From NCBI GenBank assembly GCA_002428995.1, contig DIYJ01000014.1, forward strand, positions 445,247 through 509,246: 64,000 bases of DNA, written 5' to 3'. Below, in pieces: positions 19,202-27,123 of this stretch. The notes beneath the pieces were generated by a model. The model searched no databases, had not been told where the DNA came from, and was given only the letters and a program-made list of their open reading frames with translations. Position 1 is the first letter of the stretch; every line of letters begins with the position of its first letter. The DNA comes from Flavobacteriales bacterium UBA6057. Its GTDB lineage: Bacteria > Bacteroidota > Bacteroidia > Flavobacteriales_G > Salibacteraceae. The translations under genes were made by a program, and so were the position numbers.

Positions 19202-19314
19202 TCTTTGAATCCGCTGTCGCGCTTCGAGACTCGTGCTGCGCACGACCTCAGCATGACAGCTATCATCGGGTGCTTGAAGAGAATGGATACAACGAAGAAA
19301 GTCATCCTGACTGC
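19202..19314 (+). repeat. Intergenic palindromic repeat, copy B
   Basis: Nearly identical to copy A, in the same orientation, with the same TCGTGC/GCACGA hairpin. About 60 bp after the core both copies run into a related CCTGACTG sequence; in copy B this reads GTCATCCTGACTG and resembles the start of an inverted second copy. Confidence 0.85.
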
Positions 19315-19351
19315 GCTTTCGCTTAGCTTGCCTTAAGCGAATAGGGTACAA

Positions 19352-19380
19352 CAAAAAAGGCCGCACCCCAGGGTGCGGCC
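19352..19380 (-). terminator. Terminator of the beta-helix T9SS gene
   Basis: Perfect 10-bp stem GGCCGCACCC / GGGTGCGGCC (19359-19380). The A tract on the plus strand side gives a U tract for minus-strand transcripts ending at 19419. Confidence 0.88.
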
Positions 19381-19418
19381 ATGTAATCTGATTCAAAATG
19401 AACCTATAGCGTTACTTG

Positions 19419-22400
19419 CTACTTCGAAATGATCAGCCTGCGCCCTTCGTAGGTGCCATCTTCTTGTGAGATCTGCACGAGGTACAAACCAGAATTGTAT
19501 TCCGTGAGGTCTACTGTGATGTTGTTCAGGTCGTTGTTCATTTCCTGCGTGAATACGACTCTTCCGGAAATGTCTACAATCTGAAGCGTTGCAGTTTCGG
19601 CATCCAAAAGAGCTTCGTATTGGATGCGCACTTCGCTGGTTGCCGGGTTTGGGAAAATGGAGAGCTTGTTGGCAGCCATCTTGGTCATTTCGTCCTCTTG
19701 CGACTCATCAGCTATCGATTTCTGGGAACCTCCATCCAGCGGTCGTATGAAGAGTTCTTCCATGTCCATCAGCCCCAGGTACTGCAAAACGTTGCGGTAA
19801 TTCACGGCTATGGAGGTAGATTGAGCACCTCCCATTTGAAGCGCTTGAATCTGAGATCCGCTTGCTGCTTCAATGCCGCCTTCCTGCGTTCTCATCTCTA
19901 GCATCAGCTCGTAGAAGTCGCATATGGCAAGCCATTCGATAGAGCGCGGAGCATCCGGATCCAGATTGGCTTTCGCGCGGATAGCAGTGGTATGAGTTCT
20001 CATCTTTTCCGCATCACGTGTTTCCAGTAAGATGGGCAAGAGCATGAGCGAAGCCTCCGTTTGCTCCATGTTTTCGAGCATGGCGATGGCGCTGGCAAAA
20101 TCATTCTCTTGCAGGTAGTCAGCAATGAGCCATTGCAGCGCTTCTCGCATGTCGCTGGGAGCATCACCGTTGTTGGATTCTCCTCTTTCCCTCTCACGTC
20201 CGCCAAAAGGTGGTTCTTCAATTTTGAATGGGGGAGCGACATATCGAGCGGGGCACGCTTCAGCATTGCCTGGGAACGAAGCCACACAATTGGTTTCATC
20301 AACGTTCACTTCGTTGGTCAAAATCATGTCTGGCTCGGAGTAGTTTCTGTATTCGAAAGTCGCTCCTTGGTTGAAGATCTGATAGTTCGGTCCGGTGTGC
20401 GTGCCCACGAAGCGATTGGAATGAGGGCCTTCCGGAACGCCAAAACAGAAGCCCTGATCACCTACTTCGCCAGACTCATTGTGCCATGCAATAGAGGGGT
20501 TTGCAGTCACGTCATTGTCGAACCGGTTGCAGTCTACCCATAAAAACTCATTGTTCTCTGAGGACTGAACGCTGATGTCGAACAAGTCGAAACTGTTGTT
20601 GTAGATCTCTGCCTCGCTCCCTTCGAAAGAGGAGTTTTCGACATAGATGCCAGCATTTTCATTGTCGGGTGACTGCGCAACACCATTGAAGTTGTTACTC
20701 TCGATTACAAAACCGGTGGCCGAACGTGCATGCACACCTGTGTTGGCTTCGATCACGTCAAAACCTGCGGCTCCGTTCTCAGGAACATTGAATTGATTGT
20801 TGGTGACAAGTCCAAAATCAGCCCCGTCAAAGGCGATTCCGTAGTGGTTGTTGTTGAAGATGCTTCCATCGATCTCCAAGTCGGTCAAGCCACCTGTGGA
20901 CTTGCAGTAGATTCCACCCCAGAGGTTGTTGAACACATTGCGATCTGGGTTTGGATCCTGGAAGATGGTGGAATACGTCAGCGCCTTGAACTCACTGTCC
21001 CACGCTAAGATGCCATAGCCCTTATTGTCTTTGTCGATGGTGCTGCCAAAGGTTTGATCGAGCGTAAACTCGTTGCCCAGGATGCGAACGCCTCGGATGC
21101 CATCGAGTAAAATGAAGGCCTGATGCGCACGCTTTTCAGTCATCCGGCCACCGGGCGGCAATTGAGGATCAGGGACGGTCAGATTGCCCCATTCAGGATC
21201 ATTGAGTGGGCCGTCAATCAAAAACTCAGAGGTGCGAATGACAGAGACGTTGTCGCTGATCACACCACCTGACTGATTTTGGTAGGGACGGATTTCGACC
21301 CCTATCACGTTGTTGAGGAACTTTGAATCAGAAATCCTGAGGATTCCTCCGGTGTACTCCGGGTCTTTCGTGAAATTGTCTCGCTTTACGCAAGACACTC
21401 CGATGATGGCATTTTCGATGGTGGAACTGCGCATGGAAAGCATGCCTTGGTGCATGGTTGTTTGAGGTTGTGACACTTCGCCCCATACCTCAACTCCATT
21501 CCACATGGTGTTGTCGCAATCTGAAAGTGATGTAAGCACTGTGCCGTTTTGCAGCACCAGGTGAGCTCCGCGCTCTACAATGAGTTTGGTCTCGAAGGGC
21601 ATTTTGCGTGAATCGGCAAATTCGATGGTGAGTCCGCTGATGGTGAGCGTAACGCCTGACTTGACGATGATAGTACCAACGGCTGAAACGGTCGAACTAC
21701 CAAACGTTGCTGGAGTCCAGGTTTGTGACGTGAAGATCTCATACTTCTTCTCGGGGTCTGTTCCGTAGTTGATGTCATACTCATCCGCGATGTCTTTTTT
21801 CAAAGCGCAGTCGCTTCCAATCTTGGCGATGTAGTAGTCATCGGAATTGTGGCTCGTGTTCCCCACAAACACCAAGCTTCCGTCATCTGCCTCGGTGATT
21901 CGATAAACGCATTCCTGCTCCTTCCAGTCTCCGGGAAAGGGGAGCGGACCATTGTCATCAGAATCGAAGGACTTATCCCAGATGAGGTTTCCATTGCCAT
22001 CGAACTTTGCCACGTAAGCGTTCGTGTTCCAAAAGCCGTATTCAAACTCGCTGTTGCCTGCTGCGTCAATTCCATCCAAACAGTCATGGCTGATCTGGTT
22101 GTTCAGGTCATCAAGGATGGAAGCATAAGGTTCTGCTGCTCGAGTGGCAGCATCAATAGGGCTGTCCTGGATGGTGGTCACGCATGCGAAGCCTCCATCC
22201 TGGGTGTTGATCAGACCCATTTTCATATCAAAGGCATGCACTTGCGAAAAACCATAGGTGTTGACTGCCGCAAGGTCGATGTAAACATTGTTGCTGGAGT
22301 TTACTTCATCCACCAGGAAAATGCGGCCTGTTCCGATATTGTTTCCGGAAAACCGGCAGCCGTTGCAGTCGTCCAGCAAAGCCCAGGCAATCAGATCATT

Positions 22401-23564
22401 GTCCAGCACCTTCACATCAATGCCGATGGCATTTTCGCCTGATGAGCCATAGCGGATTCCGGCCGTGGTGCCAGACCAGGGATAAATGGAAAGAGGCAGC
22501 AGTGTACCGGCTTCGTTGATTTTGAACAACACAGCATCTGTCACCCCAACAAATAGAGATGTGCCGTTGTCAATGTGAAGACCGGTGACGTAATAGTTGT
22601 CATTCTTCACATCGATGGAGCGGCATGAAGCGAAGGAGTTGGCATCACCATAAAGCCAGCTGTCGATCTTGTTCCCATCTTCATCCACATCCAATACAAA
22701 GGCCTTGGTGTAGGCGGTGCTGTAGTCGCCAGCGGTTGCCAGATTGTTCAGGTCCTGGCAGTGGCCTACCACTCTATATTCAAGTGGTGCACCCCCGGAG
22801 GTCGGCTTTTGAATAATATCATAGCCGATGGCTTCAACGCCTAATACAGCTGCATCTGGAAATCCACCGCCAAGATCGAAGTGTGAAAACTGATGGAGCC
22901 ATTCCAGGTTGCCGTTGGCGTCAACCTTGCCTACATGCATTTTGGTGTTCAGTTCACTGCAATAACCTTCGGCAGATATGTCTACAAAGGTGACCCCGTC
23001 TGGATTGAAATATACGGGCGCGCCCAGGCGCGTTCGGGTGACTTTTCCCCAGCCGGTAAACACATATCCGCCATCGCTGCTGGCTGCTACAGACATCGCT
23101 CCCTCTGTCGCAACGGAGTGAGCCTTACACCAAAGCATGTTGCCCTTGAGGTCATATTTAGCCACAGTCGAAAGCTTCTGGCTCATGGGTTTGCCATCCA
23201 AAATTGGTCGGCTGCAGTCGGGCCCCACAGCTAGCTGATTCAAATTTGTGCAGCCACCAATGTCTCCTTCTTTCATGTCGATGTTTGTCCAGTTGGCATA
23301 TCCTGAAACGATGTAGCCGGTTTGTACTCCGGCTTCAATGCAATTGGTGATGTCATACCACCATTCTTCCCCTGAAACATCTGGGGTTTGCGCTGATCCA
23401 AGCACAACGCCCGATCCGGCAACGGGGTTGATCAGCGGCCCGTCAACAACGAAGGAGGCAATGTCATGGTGTTTCCATTGCAAATCTGGCCCTCCGTGAA
23501 CCTGTGCCCAACCCGGTAACGAGATGAGCGCCATAGCAGTCACTAAAAACAGTAATTTCTTCAT
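19419..23564 (-). CDS. Large T9SS-secreted protein with propeller-like and parallel beta-helix regions
   Basis: 1381 residues. A clear signal peptide (MKKLLFLVTAMALISLPGWA) is followed by about 570 residues with repeated 'GG-vxTG-W, kxDxxGNxxW' units typical of secreted propeller-like proteins. Next comes a right-handed beta-helix region (about 620-1110) with repeated G-I-x-V/I and N-N-x-F/I steps (for example FNNLWGGIYCKS, FNNNHYGIAF). A hydrophilic linker and short helical region precede the type-A sorting domain (SIFPNPATSEVRI ... GLYLVQI ... RRLIISK). It should be exported by T9SS and act at or beyond the cell surface. Beta-helices often bind or cut polysaccharide, but no catalytic signature was seen. 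It is monocistronic, with its own terminator. Confidence 0.85.
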   Translation of the reverse strand: MKKLLFLVTAMALISLPGWAQVHGGPDLQWKHHDIASFVVDGPLINPVAGSGVVLGSAQTPDVSGEEWWYDITNCIEAGVQTGYIVSGYANWTNIDMKEGDIGGCTNLNQLAVGPDCSRPILDGKPMSQKLSTVAKYDLKGNMLWCKAHSVATEGAMSVAASSDGGYVFTGWGKVTRTRLGAPVYFNPDGVTFVDISAEGYCSELNTKMHVGKVDANGNLEWLHQFSHFDLGGGFPDAAVLGVEAIGYDIIQKPTSGGAPLEYRVVGHCQDLNNLATAGDYSTAYTKAFVLDVDEDGNKIDSWLYGDANSFASCRSIDVKNDNYYVTGLHIDNGTSLFVGVTDAVLFKINEAGTLLPLSIYPWSGTTAGIRYGSSGENAIGIDVKVLDNDLIAWALLDDCNGCRFSGNNIGTGRIFLVDEVNSSNNVYIDLAAVNTYGFSQVHAFDMKMGLINTQDGGFACVTTIQDSPIDAATRAAEPYASILDDLNNQISHDCLDGIDAAGNSEFEYGFWNTNAYVAKFDGNGNLIWDKSFDSDDNGPLPFPGDWKEQECVYRITEADDGSLVFVGNTSHNSDDYYIAKIGSDCALKKDIADEYDINYGTDPEKKYEIFTSQTWTPATFGSSTVSAVGTIIVKSGVTLTISGLTIEFADSRKMPFETKLIVERGAHLVLQNGTVLTSLSDCDNTMWNGVEVWGEVSQPQTTMHQGMLSMRSSTIENAIIGVSCVKRDNFTKDPEYTGGILRISDSKFLNNVIGVEIRPYQNQSGGVISDNVSVIRTSEFLIDGPLNDPEWGNLTVPDPQLPPGGRMTEKRAHQAFILLDGIRGVRILGNEFTLDQTFGSTIDKDNKGYGILAWDSEFKALTYSTIFQDPNPDRNVFNNLWGGIYCKSTGGLTDLEIDGSIFNNNHYGIAFDGADFGLVTNNQFNVPENGAAGFDVIEANTGVHARSATGFVIESNNFNGVAQSPDNENAGIYVENSSFEGSEAEIYNNSFDLFDISVQSSENNEFLWVDCNRFDNDVTANPSIAWHNESGEVGDQGFCFGVPEGPHSNRFVGTHTGPNYQIFNQGATFEYRNYSEPDMILTNEVNVDETNCVASFPGNAEACPARYVAPPFKIEEPPFGGRERERGESNNGDAPSDMREALQWLIADYLQENDFASAIAMLENMEQTEASLMLLPILLETRDAEKMRTHTTAIRAKANLDPDAPRSIEWLAICDFYELMLEMRTQEGGIEAASGSQIQALQMGGAQSTSIAVNYRNVLQYLGLMDMEELFIRPLDGGSQKSIADESQEDEMTKMAANKLSIFPNPATSEVRIQYEALLDAETATLQIVDISGRVVFTQEMNNDLNNITVDLTEYNSGLYLVQISQEDGTYEGRRLIISK

Positions 23565-23681
23565 GTTCTGAATTTTAAGGAATGATTAGATGTTAAGTGT
23601 TCAGCTGTAGTGTTGGCAATCGCATGGGTGTGCAGAGTAGCTGAATAGTCGACAAGCACTACAATCTGTCTACGGAGTCAA

Positions 23682-23755
23682 ATCACCCAAAAACACCGAA
23701 TAACGAGGGGTGCATATGTTTATATGTTGGAACAACATGTTATTTTTTGGGTGAT
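23682..23755. repeat. Nested inverted repeats
   Basis: The outer arms are a perfect 12-bp pair, ATCACCCAAAAA (23682-23693) and TTTTTGGGTGAT (23744-23755). Inside lies a second palindrome, ATGTTG-GAA-CAACAT (23724-23738), and a CACC/GGTG pair. It could fold as one long branched hairpin or act as a cluster of protein-binding sites. No T-run terminator follows. Confidence 0.7.
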
Positions 23756-23834
23756 CTCAGAAGCAAACACTTTTCCCCTAATCGACCTGATGTTGCGGGT
23801 TCAGACCTCGCATCAGAGTAAACACGCAGGCTGA

Positions 23835-23880
23835 GTCATCCTGAGGAGTCCCGAGTGATCGGGACGTCTCGAAGGGTGAC
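23835..23880 (-). repeat. Intergenic palindromic repeat, copy C (inverted)
   Basis: On the minus strand it reads CTTCGAGAC, stem GTCCCG, loop ATCACT, stem CGGGAC, then TCCTCAGGATGAC. The flanks match copies A, B and D; the stem sequence is different but still fully paired. Confidence 0.8.
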
Positions 23881-23884
23881 GGGG

Positions 23885-23950
23885 GTTCTTATCATCCGCA
23901 GTCGCGCTTCGAGACTTCCGCTTTCGCGGAACCTCAGCATGACTGCTATC
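23885..23950 (+). repeat. Intergenic palindromic repeat, copy D
   Basis: Core at 23907-23943: CTTCGAGAC, stem TTCCGC, loop TTTC, stem GCGGAA, then CCTCAGCATGAC. It forms an inverted pair with copy C, with 26 bp between the two cores. Confidence 0.8.
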
Positions 23951-24332
23951 CTTTGTTTGTTTCGTTGAGCAGTGCGTATCTCACGGGATCGAATCTTCAC
24001 TCCCGAGTTAAAGCACGGTACTGCGCCATAACCTGATCGGAGCGACAAATCGCTGCACAAAGCCAACCCTGGCCTCGAATCCGAGTCCCATCACCTAATC
24101 ACTCAGCCGACATGAAGTCGCCTCAGAGATGGAGAAACTCACCAAACGAGGTAACCATACCCGTACTATTACCTGATTTCAAAAACCGCGTAGTTCTGCT
24201 GAAGGATGGAAAAACTGCTGCCCTCAAATTTGCCTTCATCTGTTCAAGGAAAGCCTTTCACTGGCCAAACCTGGAACAAAGGCGGTATCCGAAAAGCCTC
24301 AAGAGAGTAGGGCCCATCAATTTCTTAATCAG

Positions 24333-24671
24333 ATGTCTTTCAATGTTGGATTTATTGTTGTGAATGGCTCCGCTACCGAAACAATGACAAAAGTGAGCGT
24401 GGTATCGGATCAAAACAGCGCCCCAATCACCGCAGAAGTGCTTCATCCCGGGGAGGCGGCCGGTCCGGTTTACATTAGCGAAAACGGTTCGCAGAATTGG
24501 ATACTCTCTTACCATGTTGGTGGTCAATGCTACTATCGAGATAGCAAGGAGTGCGGTTTTGACGATTCGGACGATGGTCAGATCGCCATGATCATTCTCT
24601 ATCCCGGTAACTTTTCTGTGATACCACCTCAATCATCTAACTGCCCAAATAACTACGTAGATAACTGCTAA
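24333..24671 (+). CDS. Small protein sharing an unrecognised domain with its neighbour
   Basis: 112 residues, no signal peptide. It aligns along its whole length with the first 105 residues of the next protein. Shared motifs are FIVVNG near the start, a central NW (QNW/DNW), KECG followed by acidic residues, and LYPxNFSVxxPQSxxC near the end. Pattern and size suggest an all-beta single domain with paired cysteines. It is first in a tight plus-strand run (23 bp to the next gene) that ends in a PI-PLC-like enzyme. I do not recognise the family. A lipid- or membrane-related role is only a guess from the neighbours. Confidence 0.75.
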   Translation: MSFNVGFIVVNGSATETMTKVSVVSDQNSAPITAEVLHPGEAAGPVYISENGSQNWILSYHVGGQCYYRDSKECGFDDSDDGQIAMIILYPGNFSVIPPQSSNCPNNYVDNC

Positions 24672-24694
24672 ACAGTCGCTCTAATTCTCTCACT

Positions 24695-26041
24695 ATGGCC
24701 AATAATATTTCATTCATCGTGGTGAACGGCTGCCAGGCTCCGATCACCAATGTATATGTCGTGCATGAAGAAGATCAAATTGTAGCTCATGCCGATAGCC
24801 TTGAACCGGGGAAGGCTATTCCTCCGAAGTCAATCTCCAGCAGTGGAACGGATAACTGGGATATCTCCTTCGAACTGAACGGGCAGCTGCTCATGCGCCA
24901 CGGGAAGGAATGCGGCATTTATGATGAGGATAGCAGCCAGGTAACGGTGATATCGCTTTATCCCGATAACTTCTCGGTCTGTACTCCGCAATCGAAAGGA
25001 TGCTATTGCAATGATTACTTCACCTCGGGAACGGGCGCGGTTGCCACTTTCTACAATCAAAGCCCCGCCAACATCACTACCAGCATTTTGTCGGAGACGG
25101 AGATGAATGCCAGCCTCTACTATTTCCACAAGCTGGAAATTCCGGCTTTCGGCAATTCTGCCGGCAATTACATTCAAGCTTCTCCAGGAACGAGCCAGTC
25201 TGTATTCGACCTTCAGGTAGTGGGAACGCTGATGGGTACGAGCTGCGACACCTTTGCTTCCCCTCCGGATGCAAACCCTAACCTCAACGGAGACATGAGC
25301 CTGAACCTTGGAACGGCTCCGGCTTTTGACACCGCAGTGAACTGGATCCATGGCTCGCCCAGCCTTGGAGCATTGCTGGCTCCCAACCCTCCGGTGTTGG
25401 ATGGCCCGAGTTATGATTTTTACCTTTTTGCAAGTCCAGGTACTCTGCCACCGTTTATCAATAGTGTGATCGAGGCCAATGTTCCCGCGATTGAAAATGC
25501 TCTGGCTGCGGACAATCCTTTGTCGATCAAGGTGTCAGACATTTTTAGCTTGTCCATCGACAGCTTTGAGGGATTGGATAGCATCACCTGTAGTTATGCA
25601 GCCGTTCAATATGACCAGGACCAAAACCTGGACTTTACGATCATCATCTCGGCCAGCGATAGGGTAACTGCTTCTGGTTCCATGACCTTCATGGGAAATA
25701 CCGCCAAACTTGCCGATGCATGGATCGAGGGCCTTCAGATAATGCTCCAGGGAAATGCAACGCTTGCAGAGAGTGGTCAGCTCCAACAGGTTTGTATGAC
25801 CAACGTGAAGTTTACACTCACAGATTACGACATTGACTTCGGAGCTCTGGAGGTGATATTTCCTGGTTTGGCAGCAGTGTCCACCATTTTCACCACGTTC
25901 GCCACCGGGCCTGATCTGGCTGGGCTGGCCAACAAGGATTGCAGCTACCTTGGAGAGGATGTTAGCTGGAACTCTGAAATACTGGCAGCTATCAACAGCG
26001 CCTTATCCAACTACGGCCTTGGAGGTTGTAGCGGATCATAA
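24695..26041 (+). CDS. Two-part protein: shared small domain plus unknown beta-rich lipid-binding-like region
   Basis: 448 residues, no signal peptide or membrane helix. Residues 1-105 repeat the domain of the preceding gene (FIVVNG, DNW, KECGIYDE, LYPDNFSVCTPQS). The remaining 340 residues are not recognised. They begin with beta-rich sequence (about 115-250), continue with an amphipathic helix (FINSVIEANVPAIENALA) and long alternating strands (about 275-380), and end with a second amphipathic helix (ILAAINSALSNYGLGG). The helix-strand-helix alternation recalls TULIP/BPI-type lipid-binding folds, but there is no motif proof. Cysteines recur through the protein, unusual for a cytoplasmic one. 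It lies 29 bp before the PI-PLC-like gene, and the set is probably one operon. Confidence 0.75.
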   Translation: MANNISFIVVNGCQAPITNVYVVHEEDQIVAHADSLEPGKAIPPKSISSSGTDNWDISFELNGQLLMRHGKECGIYDEDSSQVTVISLYPDNFSVCTPQSKGCYCNDYFTSGTGAVATFYNQSPANITTSILSETEMNASLYYFHKLEIPAFGNSAGNYIQASPGTSQSVFDLQVVGTLMGTSCDTFASPPDANPNLNGDMSLNLGTAPAFDTAVNWIHGSPSLGALLAPNPPVLDGPSYDFYLFASPGTLPPFINSVIEANVPAIENALAADNPLSIKVSDIFSLSIDSFEGLDSITCSYAAVQYDQDQNLDFTIIISASDRVTASGSMTFMGNTAKLADAWIEGLQIMLQGNATLAESGQLQQVCMTNVKFTLTDYDIDFGALEVIFPGLAAVSTIFTTFATGPDLAGLANKDCSYLGEDVSWNSEILAAINSALSNYGLGGCSGS

Positions 26042-26070
26042 TTCACCATAACCTTCAAAAACATAATACC

Positions 26071-27123
26071 ATGGCTCAGGATTATTCAACCTGGATGAGC
26101 ACTTCTCAAATCCAGGCCAAACAACTCATTGACATTGTCATTCCGGGCACGCATGACAGTGCTACCTACGCTTTGACCCCGGCACTCTCGGATATCTCCT
26201 ACTCTGACATCCAGTTTTTATGGAATCTGAACGATGGAAGCGCACCGCAAAACGGGTCGTATCCTTGGCAGGACTCCACTCAATACGTTGGCGACTACGC
26301 ATACCGCTACGTAATGTCTATTGCGAATTCATCAGGTCAATCGCAGGATCAGAGCATCTATGACCAATTGGTGGGTGGCATCCGCTACTTTGATCTTCGC
26401 ATCTACTATGACCAGCAGCAGAATGGCATTTATGCGCAGCATGCATTGCGTGGCCCGAGCCTGGAAGACATGCTTGGCCAGATTGCTCAATACCTGAAAG
26501 ACTATTCGGGAAATGAGCTGATTTTCATCGAGCTTTCTCATACCGAGTTTGCGGGCACTAACCACCCGCAGGAAGTGGCGGACATGATCACAAGTATTCT
26601 CGATGCTGATAGTATCTCAACGTTGGGTGTTCAAAATGTGGAGACTACCCCCTTTGACATGAATGACGCGGGGAAAATGACACTGGGAGACATCTGCCAA
26701 ACGGGAAGCAAGGTTGTTTTTCTGAATACGGATACTGATTACCAATATCCTCACACGGTGCTCTCTACAGACGGGTTTAAGAACTCTGGCCGCTTTGATT
26801 CAAACCCGAGCGGGGTCGATACATTGAAGGATCTTTCTTCAGACGAAGCTTCAGGTTTGAATGGCAGCGCAGGAAACATGTACCAGATACTCTGGACCCT
26901 GACTGCACAACCTTCTGACATCGCCAACGGAGCCATTCAGTGTTTCATGGCGGACAATTCGGGTATGATCCTGCAAGGACTGGCGAACGAAGCCAACAAC
27001 GCGCTCGAAGGCTTTCTGAACGACCATGCCGGAGCCCACTTCAATTTGATTTCTGTAGACTGGTATGAGCATAGCACTGCCCAAACAGCGGTGGACATTG
27101 CAGTGGGGTTGAGCAGTAGCTAA
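26071..27123 (+). CDS. PI-PLC X-domain-like phosphodiesterase
   Basis: 350 residues. It has the hallmarks of the bacterial phosphatidylinositol-specific phospholipase C X domain: IPGTHDSAT (catalytic-type His28, with Asp29), GGIRYFDLR (Arg110) and YAQHALRG (second His124), then FIELSHTEF. Such enzymes cleave glycerophosphodiesters by a cyclic-phosphate intermediate. Unlike classical secreted PI-PLCs, no signal peptide is visible at the N-terminus (MAQDYSTWMSTSQ), so export would need another route, or the enzyme acts inside. It is the last gene of the 24333-27123 cassette. Its stop overlaps the stop of the convergent hybrid kinase gene by 3 bp. The substrate is not established. Confidence 0.85.
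   Translation: MAQDYSTWMSTSQIQAKQLIDIVIPGTHDSATYALTPALSDISYSDIQFLWNLNDGSAPQNGSYPWQDSTQYVGDYAYRYVMSIANSSGQSQDQSIYDQLVGGIRYFDLRIYYDQQQNGIYAQHALRGPSLEDMLGQIAQYLKDYSGNELIFIELSHTEFAGTNHPQEVADMITSILDADSISTLGVQNVETTPFDMNDAGKMTLGDICQTGSKVVFLNTDTDYQYPHTVLSTDGFKNSGRFDSNPSGVDTLKDLSSDEASGLNGSAGNMYQILWTLTAQPSDIANGAIQCFMADNSGMILQGLANEANNALEGFLNDHAGAHFNLISVDWYEHSTAQTAVDIAVGLSSS

Larger units (their letters stand above)
23565..24332. other. Long non-coding interval with palindromes and repeat copies
   Basis: No convincing gene lies here. It contains the promoter side of the minus-strand beta-helix gene, the nested palindromes at 23682-23755, an inverted pair of the intergenic repeat (23835-23943), and about 390 bp without a recognised signal before the cassette at 24333. 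A short frame at 24112-24363 overlaps the next gene and has no supporting features. Confidence 0.6.

Noticed and set aside
23682..23755. Insertion sequence ends
   Set aside because: The arms enclose only 50 bp without coding capacity and no target-site duplication is evident, so it is listed as a nested repeat instead.
24112..24363. Possible 83-residue gene before the cassette
   Set aside because: It overlaps the better-supported gene at 24333, has no recognisable motif, and its sequence looks like chance translation of the spacer.
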